A stretch of 64,000 nucleotides of DNA from Gorsachius magnificus. Taxonomy: Eukaryota; Chordata; Aves; Pelecaniformes; Ardeidae. Where the stretch lies: assembly GCA_034008185.1 (NCBI GenBank), contig CM067081.1:6323821-6387820 (forward strand), given 5' to 3'. The notes beneath the pieces were generated by a model, which made no database searches, was not told the origin of the DNA, and worked only from the letters and a program-made list of their open reading frames with translations. Positions 1 to 10,798 of the stretch are shown in pieces. Both the position numbers and the translations under genes were made by a program. How positions within the stretch are numbered: position 1 is the first letter of the stretch; every line of letters begins with the position of its first letter.

Positions 1-524
1 TTTTCCTCACATCCTAGTGTCTTTGCTTTGCCAGTCTTGTCTTCAATCTGGCTTCTACTCTGGTTTTCGGTTCACACACTGTTCCTCGTTCCCAGTTTGA
101 TTTTCCAATTCTTCTTTTCCTCTTCCCTTTAATTTTTAATTTCTTTTCAAATATCTAATAATGTATTTCTAACTATGAGATAGTCAGCTTTTATTGCCTG
201 GCTAGACATAGTCATATGGGACATAATCTCTAACCAGGTCTTATCCCTTCTTCATTCATGAGACCTCCAGGAAGTTAACAATAAATTAAGTCGTATAGTT
301 TCCTTGCTCCATCTTCTGCTTTTTTTAATGCAGACTAGGCAGTGACCCGAGTGCCTAGACATGACATCAGGATGAATTTTCAGGGAACTAGCCATAAAGC
401 TTTACTAGGTATCTATCTCTGAAAATTGTTTTAATCTGGTTTCACATTTAGCCAATTTTACTCAGATTCTCTTTTATCCTCCCATATTTAAAATGCTTGC
501 ACTAAAGCACTTAAAAGAAGAAGC

Positions 525-554
525 GGGGGGTGGGGGGTGGGGGGGAGAGAGAGA
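525..554 (+). repeat. G-run block, possible G-quadruplex
   Basis: Runs G6-T-G6-T-G7 are followed by a short (GA)n. Long guanine runs separated by single thymines can fold as a G-quadruplex. The run pattern is seen; the folding is inferred. Confidence 0.6.
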
Positions 555-805
555 TGTTTGAAAATTTATTCTCCCCTAATCATGTTCCATTAAACAATCT
601 GATTTTTTTTTTAAATTCATATTAAATGGTTAATAATCACGGATATTGGAGAGAAAAATGTCAGGCAATTTAAAAATCTGTCATGCTACTGAGCACGTTT
701 ACTAACCAGCATTGAAACAACGAGGTGTGGAATGTGTCCTGGTGGGATTAAACAAACAAACCAACCAACCCCAAAATAATCTTGTTTCCATTTGTAGATA
801 AGTGA

Positions 806-849
806 GGGAGGGCTGGGGGGGGAGGGGGGGAGGAAAAAAAAAAAAAAAA
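806..849 (+). repeat. G-run block followed by poly-A
   Basis: Four guanine runs (G3, G3, G8, G7) lie in 25 bases and lead into about 16 adenines. This satisfies the usual four-run G-quadruplex pattern. It is a low-complexity purine tract and no element could be assigned to it. Confidence 0.6.
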
Positions 850-1537
850 TGAAAATCCATATATTCAGTGCTCTCTGGATTGTTCTAGTAACTTCAGTTC
901 CTTGGAAAAGAGTTAATATTTATCAGCACTTCAGTTACTGCATTGCACTGTGCTCTGATTTCATATTTCTTGTGCTGCTCCTCTCATTTTCTCCTTACCA
1001 ATCTCAGTGAAATAACATGAAAGGTAAAAGGGTGATGACCCTTCATCGTCATTTCCTCTTTTTTTTATCTCAGAATTCTTGCTTTCTCATGATCTTTGCA
1101 CCCCTTTCTGTTGCTCAACCATGTAAAGGATACATAAAAATGCCAAACACTTGAATATAATCTCTATCAGATAAAGGAGTAAACAAACACATCTCCTCAC
1201 ACCCCTGTAGTATGTGATTCTGCACCACTTCCCCGATGATAAATTAGACTACAATGGATTTGGGGAAAGACTTAACTATAAGGCTTACTTCTGAAGTTCA
1301 AGTTTTGAATTAACATTTAAAAGATGCTCATATGAATTATCAAGTCTTTTAAGTCTGCAATCCTCAACCTGGCAATCTTGTAAGAAATGAATCACTGATA
1401 AAATTTCTTGCATTTCTGTTTTTTAGTCACAGCTGGAAGCTTAACAAGAACAGCATCTCCTACCAAATAATTTTCATGTGTTGTCCTGCACAGATGCTGG
1501 AATAAGAAAAAAAAGATACTGCATTTCAGGTTGGTTG

Positions 1538-1985
1538 TTTTTTTTTTTTTTTTCTTTGCGCTTCATTTTCATTTATTTAAACAAGTCATAGGAGTGGAGG
1601 GGCAGCAAATCCAGGAATCTAGACTTCATATTTCTCCAACACAGTACAGGAGATGCCACATGGCAGCTCAAGTGAGGAGGCACTGGGACATACAACAGAG
1701 GTGTGGCAGCTCTCTCCTTGTATGAAAGTGCATGGGGTAGGCATCCAGGAGAAAGTACCTTCCAGTAGCCCCTTTTGTGTGTGGGTCTCTCTGCAGGACA
1801 CCCGCTTTGATGTAGAGCCCTGTTGTTATCACCCATGGACTCCCCCGTGCAAGGTCTACTGCAACACGCAGCAGGAAAGAAACTGCAGTGCATGCAACAA
1901 ACAAAATATTATATATTTGGGTCCCCAGAGCATTCAGCACCCTCGTAGCTTTGAGGAAAACTGCAGATGACATCATTTTACATCT
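1538..1985 (-). pseudogene. Possible retroposed transcript 3' end
   Basis: Read on the minus strand, this segment ends like an mRNA. An AATAAA signal (plus-strand complement at 1572-1577) is followed about 18 bases later by a 16-base A tract (T run at 1538-1553). Upstream the minus strand has overlapping open stretches, the longest 102 codons (1668-1976) with a hydrophobic segment near residues 21-37. I do not recognise the protein, and the frames may be chance or 3' UTR. Processed retrocopies are uncommon in birds because CR1 does not readily mobilise poly-A mRNAs, so this is either an unusual retrocopy, the 3' end of a minus-strand transcript, or a coincidence of an A tract and a hexamer. 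No target duplication could be defined. Confidence 0.25.
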
Positions 1986-2537
1986 GCTTCCTCTTTCAAG
2001 GTATGAAAATTAGGAAACTAACTGTAAATGTAGAACCTGAAATCTGATCCACTTATCAAATGACTTTTTTACCAAAATCATTCTCCTTCAGCAGTAGCCT
2101 TGTATAGCCGTGTGTGCATGCATACATGTATTATATTTTATGTACATATATGCAATGTTCAGAGTAAACTTTCTGGTTTTAGCATGAGCATCAATAACTC
2201 AGAGGATCACCAGATAATCTAATTGTAAGATGTTATGTAAGATGTGAGACATATGCATAGTACTAGAAAGGTGCTGTAAAATATTATAACCATAATTATA
2301 TAAATTATTTCTAAGATATGCATATCCAGTCAAACTAATTTTAGTGGGTTTCCAGAGTTTCCTATTCCCTTAAACATTTAGGAGAATTAATGGGAAATTT
2401 GATTCTGATGGCAATGAGGATCTCCGCTGTAAGGAAGAGGAAGGGGGAATGAAAGAGGGGTTTTTTTTCAATTTAATTAAAATGGTAACGTGCAAAAGTC
2501 TGAGAATTCTGCTTCTTTCATTCAGAGACCAATATTT

Positions 2538-2583
2538 TCAAATAAACAGTTAAGTTTCTACCTATTGATCTCTGTTTATTTGA
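2538..2583. repeat. Perfect 12-bp inverted repeat
   Basis: TCAAATAAACAG at 2538-2549 is exactly complementary to CTGTTTATTTGA at 2572-2583, with a 22-base spacer. It could form a stem-loop or mark paired protein sites; the arms contain a forkhead-like AAATAAACA core. The pairing is seen; any role is inferred. Confidence 0.8.
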
Positions 2584-2627
2584 GTCAAGATTTTGCCTGT
2601 TATATTACCTGAATTGCATTCTAGGTC

Positions 2628-2646
2628 AAAAAAAAAAAAAAAAAAA
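2628..2646 (+). repeat. A19 homopolymer
   Basis: Nineteen adenines in a row. The nearest upstream AATAAA lies about 80 bases away, too far for a retroposed poly-A tail, so it is treated as simple sequence. Confidence 0.8.
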
Positions 2647-5600
2647 GTACATCCCCCTGATCCATTTGCAATTTAAATGTGAAACTTCCAACAAAACTGC
2701 AGTGCATCAACCCAGAACAAACAACTCATCAAACCCCATAAACATGGCATGATCCCAGTAATGAAAAATGAGCTTTGCAACAGCCTGTAATTAGCATGGG
2801 AATGACAGGCACATTCTAAACCTTTCTGAACATATGGGTAATTATTGAAAAGCTATGACAGTAATGCATCAACAAGCCTATCCGTCTTACTGCGGTTCTA
2901 CGTTCTGGCTGCCTCTCAGTGGATCTTAACATGCCATTCACTAATTTGGTGGAAACCTCATCACCCAAGAGCAATAACAGGGTTCCACCCATAATGAGAA
3001 GGAAAATTAAAAGAATCATCACTTAAAAGGAGTGTTGAGATTCCGGATAAGCACCCTAAAACATTTTATATTTTCAACATGCAATCTTTCCAACCTTATA
3101 ATTTGCTGGTGGGGATTTTCAAATTTCTGCAATAATGGGTATTTGCTTATAACTCTATAACAAGGAAGTGGAGGAGGGGAAAGAAAGAAGACCTGTACAA
3201 AATAGGTCAAAGGAAGGTGACTGTGGACTTCATCAAGAGCCTTACAATTGTAAAACTATTGCCCCAGAAACATTCAGATTCCCAGAAGATGAAAATTATT
3301 AGTAGTATCTTGTATTATGGTACTATCTTGAGGCCTTCCCACGGGGAGAGAAGAAACCTCATTGACAAGTGTGCTTCCCAGGAAGATAAATAATAAACAG
3401 AGAAAGCCAGTTTGGAAACTCTGAATGAACCAAACAAATAGCAGCTAGCATAAAAGCACAGCCACTATCACTACCTGTTTAGGAAAGGAAAACTGGAGTA
3501 GAAGAGGAGGAATAGTCATTGATCTGTTTATTAATAGTTACAAAAATAATCTTATCCTTCTATCAACATTCACATTTTTATTTATATTTAACAGCTAAGT
3601 AGGTTGGTTTTTTTTTTGCAATGGTATTGGAAAACAGAGATGAAACTGGGTACTGGAACAAGAATCCCCAAGTCTAATTAATCAGACTTTTCACCCTAAA
3701 CCCTTTCTACAACCAGTAAAGCTTGCAAATGGCTTGCAGTTTGACTTTCACCTTAGATATATAGAAATGGGGGTAGGGACAGAGGAGAAGTGAAAAGAGA
3801 GGGAGAAAGGCTGGGGATAATATTCACCTTCACACTGAACCGCTTCTCCTAGCCTAAGTTACATAGCAGAAGAAAAGACAGGAGTGAGCTGACATCAATC
3901 ATCCTTATGGATCTTTACTTTTTATTCATTGTTTTATTGATCTCTTTCAGCATTATTTCATAGGTAGATTGCAATAAAAGTAATTTCTTATTATGTCTCC
4001 ATTTTAAAGCATATGACACAATAGTTTTTGAATGAAGGACAGGTTCCCTAAGGGAAAGAACAAAATCCTGGGTAAAAGCACAGATTTATTGATCTCTCCT
4101 TCAATAATAATGATTAAAATCTAACCGAGCACTATTGCCTTAATAAATTATTCAGCTCTCTTTCCCTCTTCCACTTTCCAACTGGATGGACTCCAAAAAA
4201 ATAAAAGTTCAGTCACAAAAATCTGAAAATACTGTCTTCTTCATGCAGTGAGCCATGACAATGTTAAAAACACGTTAAGTAACCGCATCTTATAGACAAG
4301 AAATACTTTGGCCCAAAGCCCAGCTGACCAGCAACTGGGGAAGGAAAACAACATATGTCCTGGAAAGGAGGGGAAGAGATTTTGTCAGCTCTTCCCATTT
4401 TCTAGGCAAATTTAAGGGCACCATTTTCCCTACTCAGACATGTTTTCTCTTGCAATGGAGCAATGAGTACTGTCCCCATAACCATAACTCTCTCTTCTGT
4501 ATGAGAATACATCCCCAGTGGGTTAAACTGTAGTATTATACTCATCTATCAAGTGTATTCACTTCACCCCAAATCTCAGGAATGTTTCATTGTCAAGGCA
4601 TTTTCTGCCTAGGACTGCTCCTAGGATATCCACGCCTGAAGCAGAGACTTCCAAAACAGGACATGCTGTTCACAGAAATTAAGCTGGCAAATGATAAAAT
4701 GTGTTGGTTAGCTCAAAATCTAGTCCCTTTATTCTAATTTGTTAAAACTTCCATGCTGTTTTTTCATTCAAAGTTCCTGATAAGTTTAACATATATTGTA
4801 TGTTTACAAAGAATGAAATATAAGCTGCAGAAAGTAATCCTTCATACTCAGTATGCTTATACATACATACATCTGGGCATTTCCTCCATTTGGATAAAAA
4901 CTTGATGAAACAGTAGGAAGACCAGCATAAAATAGATAACGGTTCTAGACAGTGATGATACATTAAAAAGAAATGTTTCACATAACCACTCTCAAATTAA
5001 CCTCCATGCCACCACTATAGTGCATAATTATGTATCTGGATTGCTAGGGAGACACTTGTCTATCAAGATGACACTGGCTATGGATAGGAGTGGATAGAGG
5101 TGTCAGTCATTTAAAATAAGATTAATGATTTAAACTATAAAGATCTCACATTAACTTTTCAGAAAGGTCAAAAGAGTCATATAAGTAACCATTTTCTCTT
5201 GTGATTATAATTCATGTAGTTTTCAATCAAGGACAATGTTTAAAAGCATGCACGCCTAGTTTGATATAAATGATTATTTTTTTTAAAATTTAAAGGATTT
5301 AAAAACAGATGAGATTATATCTATACAAACTGCTATAAGGGAAGTTTTCTATTAGTGAGTTTGGGAAGCTATTATTTTGTGATTTGAAATCAGTGCTATC
5401 AAAGGCAAGTGTGGTTCCATACTTCAAGCATCAAACAAGTCCACAAACAAAACCTAGCATTTTGTTATTTAAAATACTCAAAACCTACTTCTCCAAGTCT
5501 GATCTAAAATAAATTCAAATTTATCTTAAAGCAAGAACACATGCAGTTTTAAATTCCTCCTTTTGAAATACCCTTATGATATTAAAATCAGCATGGCAGA

Positions 5601-6493
5601 AATAACAATGTCCTCCCCAAACCAAACTGTATCAGTGTTTTATGATCTGTTGTGATGGGTCTAAAAGTAATAGCTTCACTTAGAAAAATGGGCACCAAAT
5701 ATGTACCAGGTATATGAATTTCACAATAGGTAATGCAATAAAGCATTTAACATTCATTTCATATGCACAGTGCTGTACGGTGTGAATATGTTCTCCTAGT
5801 GCAACTTCTACTGACCTTTAGGTCCATCAGAATTAATCTCAGTTTTAAACAGACACTTCTAAAACACCCCAAGTGGCCACAAAATACAGAGACAGCTCTA
5901 ATTCAGTATACTATATTCTATTTTTAGCTGGAAACAGATACTAGATGACCAAACCAAACAGTCTACCTGCATGCAATTAATTTGCCCACATACCTTCCAG
6001 CTTGCCCCATATAAATGTCATGTCTTATTGAAACAATACGTGCTACAACCAATCCCAAGGTGCTCTTCCTGGTGGGATTTGAGGGAGAAGCAATGACTTT
6101 CTACATTTATAATGATAAAAACTAGAAGAAAAAAAAAATTAAAAAAATTTTCAGTAGGGTTGTTCCATTTCGTAAATGCAAACCCCTTTGAATTTACAGA
6201 TGTTTCCCCATATTACAAACAGGACCGAGTATCTTTGCAATGCTGTTGTTACTGGGTTTTTTGTGACACTGTCTCATATTCAGAGTGAAGGAAGAAAACC
6301 TCTGATTATCAGACACTATAGAAATTCTAATTAATCAGTGGGTGGATATCATGTGTTTTAAGACAAATGAAATGCTTGCCTCTCCTGGAGCAAGCAACAG
6401 CTTCAACACATGATTCAAAAAATAGAAGGTTAAGCCATCAGATCAGTAGTGAAGGCAGGAAAAAATCCTCTATTTATAACATGAAATTATTTT

Positions 6494-7187
6494 CTAGACA
6501 GCGAGATTGAGTGCACCCTCAACAAGTTTGCAGATGGCATCAAGCTGAGTGGTGCAGTTGACATGTCTGAGGGACGGGATGTCATCCAAAGAGAACTGAA
6601 CAAGTTCGAGAGGTGGGCTTGTGTGAACCTCACGAGGTTCAACAAGGAGAAGTGCAAGGTCCTGCACCTGGGTTGGGGGGCAACCCCCAGTATCAATACA
6701 GACTGAGGGATGAAAAGATCAAGAGCAGCCCTGCTGAGAGGGACGTGGGGATACTGATGGATGAAAAACTGGGCATGAGACATCTGTGTGTGCTTGCAGC
6801 CTAGAAAGCCAACCATATGCAGGGCTGTATGAAAAGAAGAGTGGCCAGCAGGTTGGGGGAGGTGACTCTGGCCCTCTGCTCTGCTCTGGTGAGACCTCAC
6901 CTGGAGTCCTGCATCCAGTTCTGGAGTCTCTAACACAAGAAGGATATGGACCTGTCAGAGCAGGTTCAGAAGAGGGCTGTGAAAATGTTCAGAAGACTGG
7001 AACACCTCTCCTATGAGGAAAGGCTGAGAGAATTAGGGTTGTTCAGCCTGGAGAAGAGAAGGATGCGGAGAGACCTTATTGCTGCCTTTCAATAATTAAA
7101 GGGGGCCTATAGGAAAGATGGGGAAAATCTTTTTAGCAGGGCCTGTTCCAATAGCACAAGGGGTAATGGTTTTAAAGTAAAATAGCT
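6494..7187 (+). mobile_element. CR1 LINE fragment lacking both ends
   Basis: This aligns by eye to the CR1 copy at 60.7-62.2 kb. It begins in RT just before the FADD motif and runs through the thumb region (PHLEYC.. equivalent, then the ..LFSLEKRR.. equivalent) to the KGxYRKDGxNLF region. The catalytic FADD reads F-A-D-G, and several frameshifts and stops break the frame. Unlike a normal LINE truncation, which removes the 5' side, this copy also stops before the end of ORF2 and has no 3' UTR or ATTCTATG tail, so its 3' part was lost after insertion. It is an inactive relic. Confidence 0.9.
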
Positions 7188-10009
7188 ACAGGACTTGAGT
7201 GCCTAGGTTTCCTTGTAAATCTGGGATAAATTGTTTGGCTCAATATTAAACAAGAAAGTTGAGGAAAGGCAAAACCTTGAAACAAATGATGAAGGATCAT
7301 CATCTGAATGAGTATTGCCAAATTGTTGGACCAGCTCTTCTTCCACAGATTATTTCGGAAGATGGGCAATAGTCAATAAGTTTCCACAGTCAGCTGTTTT
7401 AGAACATGTGAACTGATTTTGTCCTTATTACAATTTGGAAAGGAAAACTGAAAGGTTATTGGGAATTGTTTTGGAAATTTCAGTGATTCATAAACCACTG
7501 GTGTAAAGAATCTGGATTTATTTTGGAGATCTAGGTTGGTTCCTTCCTACCCAGAGCAAAGCCCTCCGAATGCCTACCAGAGCAAAAGCCTAATTAAAAA
7601 AAAAAAAACCCAAAAGTTTATGGCAAAAAAATTGCTTACAATTGAAAAGCTTGATGAAAAAGATATCTCGCAGGGACTAAATATAGTAGGTTTCCAAGAC
7701 AGTTGCATGCTTAATGTTTTTCATGCTTTGGTTTTGTTTTATTTAACTGAAGTAGATTTTTATGAAATTAAATTCAACGGAATCATGGGTACAATAATGG
7801 TACACACACCACACAATCATCCAAAGTCTTGCTGCCTTCTAGCTGTCTCATCCTATGAAACAACTGCCTGGGACTGCAAGGAACAGAAGCAGTTCAGTGA
7901 AGAAATTTAATCATCACTCAGTCGACTAAATTTGAAAAGAAGATCTAGAAGACCTGATTAGTGTATTTAAGATGGCACAGAGAGAATTAAAAGAGATCAT
8001 CTTATCCACTTTTTACAGCATGATTATTCATTACAGTGGTAAATTTACAGTAAATCAGAGGAAATATTTATTGATATACTCAGAATTTGGTTACCTTGGG
8101 TACTTTACCATTTAGAATGGTCAGAAACAAATGCTGCACATGGATGGAAAATGTGGGAAGCTGAAGGGGTGTGAACAAGATTTTTGGATTTTATACATTC
8201 ACTAGATGAAACTTCAGACGGTGAACTGATTTAGGACTGACTCCTAAGGGATTAGGAGTTAGGACTGACTCCTAAGGGATTCGGGAAGTGTCTTCTTTCA
8301 TGAGTCCTCCTACTCCTTTCTTCTCCTGTCTTGTGTTCCTCAATGAGTCTTCACAGATAGATAAGAGCAAACGGCCACAGCCAAAAACTGATATCCCAGT
8401 TGCAGTAATTTATAATAACATGATGCAGATCTAGCTAGGTGCAGTACTGACTGACTGAGCTACGTGCAGTTGATTTGGATACTTTTAAAACATGTTCTTC
8501 TGCCCTTGAGATTCCAGATGCAGAAGAGTCGAACCACCTCAGGTTTGTTTGCACATTACAGGGTAGATATGCCTCTGAAAAGCTGCTAAGTGTGCCACAC
8601 ATATCCCCTTCTGTGCCAAAGGCTCTGCTAAAAAAAGTTTTCAGAATATACTTCTAGCTTTTAACAGCAATTAGGCAGGGTTTAATAGTACAACCTCTCT
8701 TTCTTTCATCAGAACATATTGCAAACTTTTGGCCACATTGGCATTCCTGACCATATAGAGGAGGTTTGAATGCAGCTCTGTTCAGGTATAGCAGGAAGAA
8801 ACTAGAAGAATGAAATAACTTTCAGGAGAAAATATACTTAGAATTGACTGGAACATGGGAGTCCCGCTTCAAAGAAAATTTCTTCCTGCATTTATTTTCA
8901 TTCATTCACTCCATTACAGAGATCATTGTTATGAGCAAAGTCTCACATTTCAAGCTTCTCCCAAGGGAAATTTGTCACTTCAATGCTTTCTAAATGTAAA
9001 AAGTTCTAATGTTGGCTTTAAATACCAATTATCTGAAATTTGTGTTATTCTGTTTTATTCAATTGTTAAAATATATTAAAGAGTCAATTTTTGGAATGAA
9101 GTCTTTTGATTTGATCCATTTTTTCCCCTTCATGTTTAGATTTATGGTGATCTCTAAGATGGAAATCGTGGAAATTCTTAAAGTATGAGAAAAGTTTTTC
9201 TTAATAATAGTTTAGGATAGTTTAGAAATGTGATGACTCTCTCTTGAAGAGTGTAGTTGTCCCCATAGTTGTATTTACATCCAACACACCATTTTTATTC
9301 TTGATGCAATCCTAATTATTTTGAAAATATTTTCAACTGCATGTTTGTACTGTATATTGATACAGAGAAATGATCGGTTAGATGTATTGCTTTCCATTTA
9401 AGCCCATACATAACCTCTTTTCATATAATTGCAAATTAAATATCAACAGCATTTTTACCTTAGAGAGTCAACAGCATCATGTAAACAAATGTAAATCTTA
9501 GAAACTAATAGTGTGTTTAATAGAAGTAATCCATCTTCTTTAACACTAACAATGACCTGCAATTTGGAATTCAAAACAATAATCTGTTCTTTTTTTGTGG
9601 GGGACAGTTCTTTATTGTTTAGAAACATGCTGTAATTATTTCCATTTTACAAGGACTACTGAGAAAATAAACAAAATAAAATGGAACTATACAGGTACAA
9701 ATGATTACATCACAGCCAAAGTCATGAAGAATCAAGCCTGTGGCATTTCTAAAAGACTAATTTAACTTGCCCATCCAAATGGAGCTTTCCAAAGAAATTC
9801 TGTTAATGTTCCTTTTCTGCGTAAAGTTTATCTGACTGATAATTTAATCATTGGCAAACCCAGTTCATTTCTAATTTAGTATCTTAGGTTCATGCCATTT
9901 CAGTTGTTTTCTCTGCAATTTGTGTATTGCAAGTAAAATCATGGTTTTTTTCTACCTGCATAGAGGTAGGAAAACTTAAGAGATGTTTGTTTTCACACTG
10001 GAGAGACGT
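7188..10009. other. Unique DNA, no gene supported
   Basis: An open stretch of 124 codons at 7536-7910 on the plus strand has no recognisable domain, contains a lysine run encoded by an A tract and is probably chance. A 28-base tandem duplication at 8231-8281 is listed separately. Otherwise the stretch is plain AT-rich sequence. Confidence 0.5.
8231..8281. repeat. Two-copy tandem repeat with internal hairpin
   Basis: A 23-base unit at 8231-8253 recurs without change at 8259-8281, giving a period of 28. Each unit carries TTAGGA and TCCTAA five bases apart, a perfect 6-bp hairpin. The identity of the copies points to a recent local duplication. Confidence 0.85.
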
Positions 10010-10452
10010 TGTGGCGGTGTGCTCCCCCCCTCGTCTCTGACTCCCCCTCCTTTGACCTCTTCCAAGTGATAACCACCTCTGGAGGTGGGGATAGAAGTGT
10101 CTGGTCTGTGTCTGGTCCTGAAGGATGCACCCACTGGATGTGGGGGGAGACAGATAACAATGCAATAGCCAAGGGCTATTGTGGAATGTGCCCACCTAAG
10201 CACAGTGGTCAGTATGCAAATATGACTATGAGACAATTATCTTACCCCATCAATAGTGAGCAGCCCAAGAGCCCTTTGAGCTCTCCTGCACGGCAGCGGG
10301 CTGCATGCCAGGATCTCCCCTTGAGCAGGGACGCCTCTCAAGGTTACTCCTCAAGGTTGAGAGATTCCTTACCACGACAGATTCTCGGTAAGTGACTAAC
10401 AGCATGCTAACTTGGAAATCTTAGCTAAGTGACATAAAGGATTGATTGCGCA

Positions 10453-10460
10453 TATATAAT
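10453..10460 (+). promoter_or_regulatory. TATA box of the LTR-like element
   Basis: TATATAAT lies about 440 bases into the element and about 250 bases before its AATAAA, the order expected for the U3 promoter and R-region poly-A signal of an LTR. Confidence 0.45.
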
Positions 10461-10710
10461 CCTTTAGACATAAACCGTTGACCAAGTCTGGGACTAGGAT
10501 TAGATCCAGCCGCACCTAGACTCCTCTCTGAGGGAGTTTAGAAAGCAAGGGGATCTTTTCTGAACCTCATGACTCAACAGGAGGGTCTCCCTGACAGTCT
10601 TATCTGACCCTGTCCTCTGTGCAGTAAATAACAAAGTGTACCTTGCCATCGAATCTCATAAACTATTGTCGCATTTACCACTGACCTTTGTTAACTCACT
10701 GTTTTACACC

Positions 10711-10716
10711 AATAAA
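10711..10716 (+). promoter_or_regulatory. AATAAA poly-A signal of the LTR-like element
   Basis: A canonical hexamer downstream of the TATA box and close to the 3' end of the block; it is a main reason for reading the element on the plus strand. Confidence 0.5.
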
Positions 10717-10798
10717 CCACATTATTTTTGCCTGCCTCTCACTCCAAACAGAACTTCGGCATTGATATTTGGCTACGCCCAATATTCCAGAGCAATCA

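Larger units (their letters stand above)
1..1537. other. Gene-free AT-rich stretch
   Basis: No reading frame of useful length and no recognised repeat family was seen. The only clear structure is two purine-rich G-tract blocks, listed separately. The AT-rich texture is typical of vertebrate intergenic or intronic DNA. Confidence 0.6.
1986..6493. other. Unique AT-rich DNA, no gene seen
   Basis: No coding region is supported. The stretch holds a perfect inverted repeat near 2.55 kb and an A19 tract at 2628-2646. The sub-stretch from about 2690 to 2960 has an even base mix with TAATTA-like cores, reminiscent of conserved non-coding DNA, but nothing in it can be named from sequence alone. Confidence 0.5.
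10010..10798 (+). mobile_element. Solo-LTR-like element, family not assigned
   Basis: This 0.8-kb block is more GC-rich than its surroundings and is organised like a retroviral LTR. It opens TGTGGCGGTG, has a TATA box at 10453-10460, an AATAAA at 10711-10716 about 85 bases before the end, and a C/T-rich terminal region that ends near a CA at 10797-10798. No gag, pol or env coding and no primer-binding or polypurine tract lie beside it, which fits a solo LTR. I could not find matching target duplications, so both ends are approximate. It does not share termini with the LTRs at 20.9 and 36.7 kb and so belongs to another ERV lineage. A 128-codon open frame at its 5' side (10009-10395) is taken as chance. 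Confidence 0.55.

Noticed and set aside
7536..7910. 124-codon plus-strand open frame
   Set aside because: No recognisable domain, lysine run from an A tract, no splice or promoter context; length is possible by chance in 64 kb.
10009..10395. 128-codon plus-strand open frame
   Set aside because: It lies within the LTR-like element, has no domain and fits the U3 part of an LTR.
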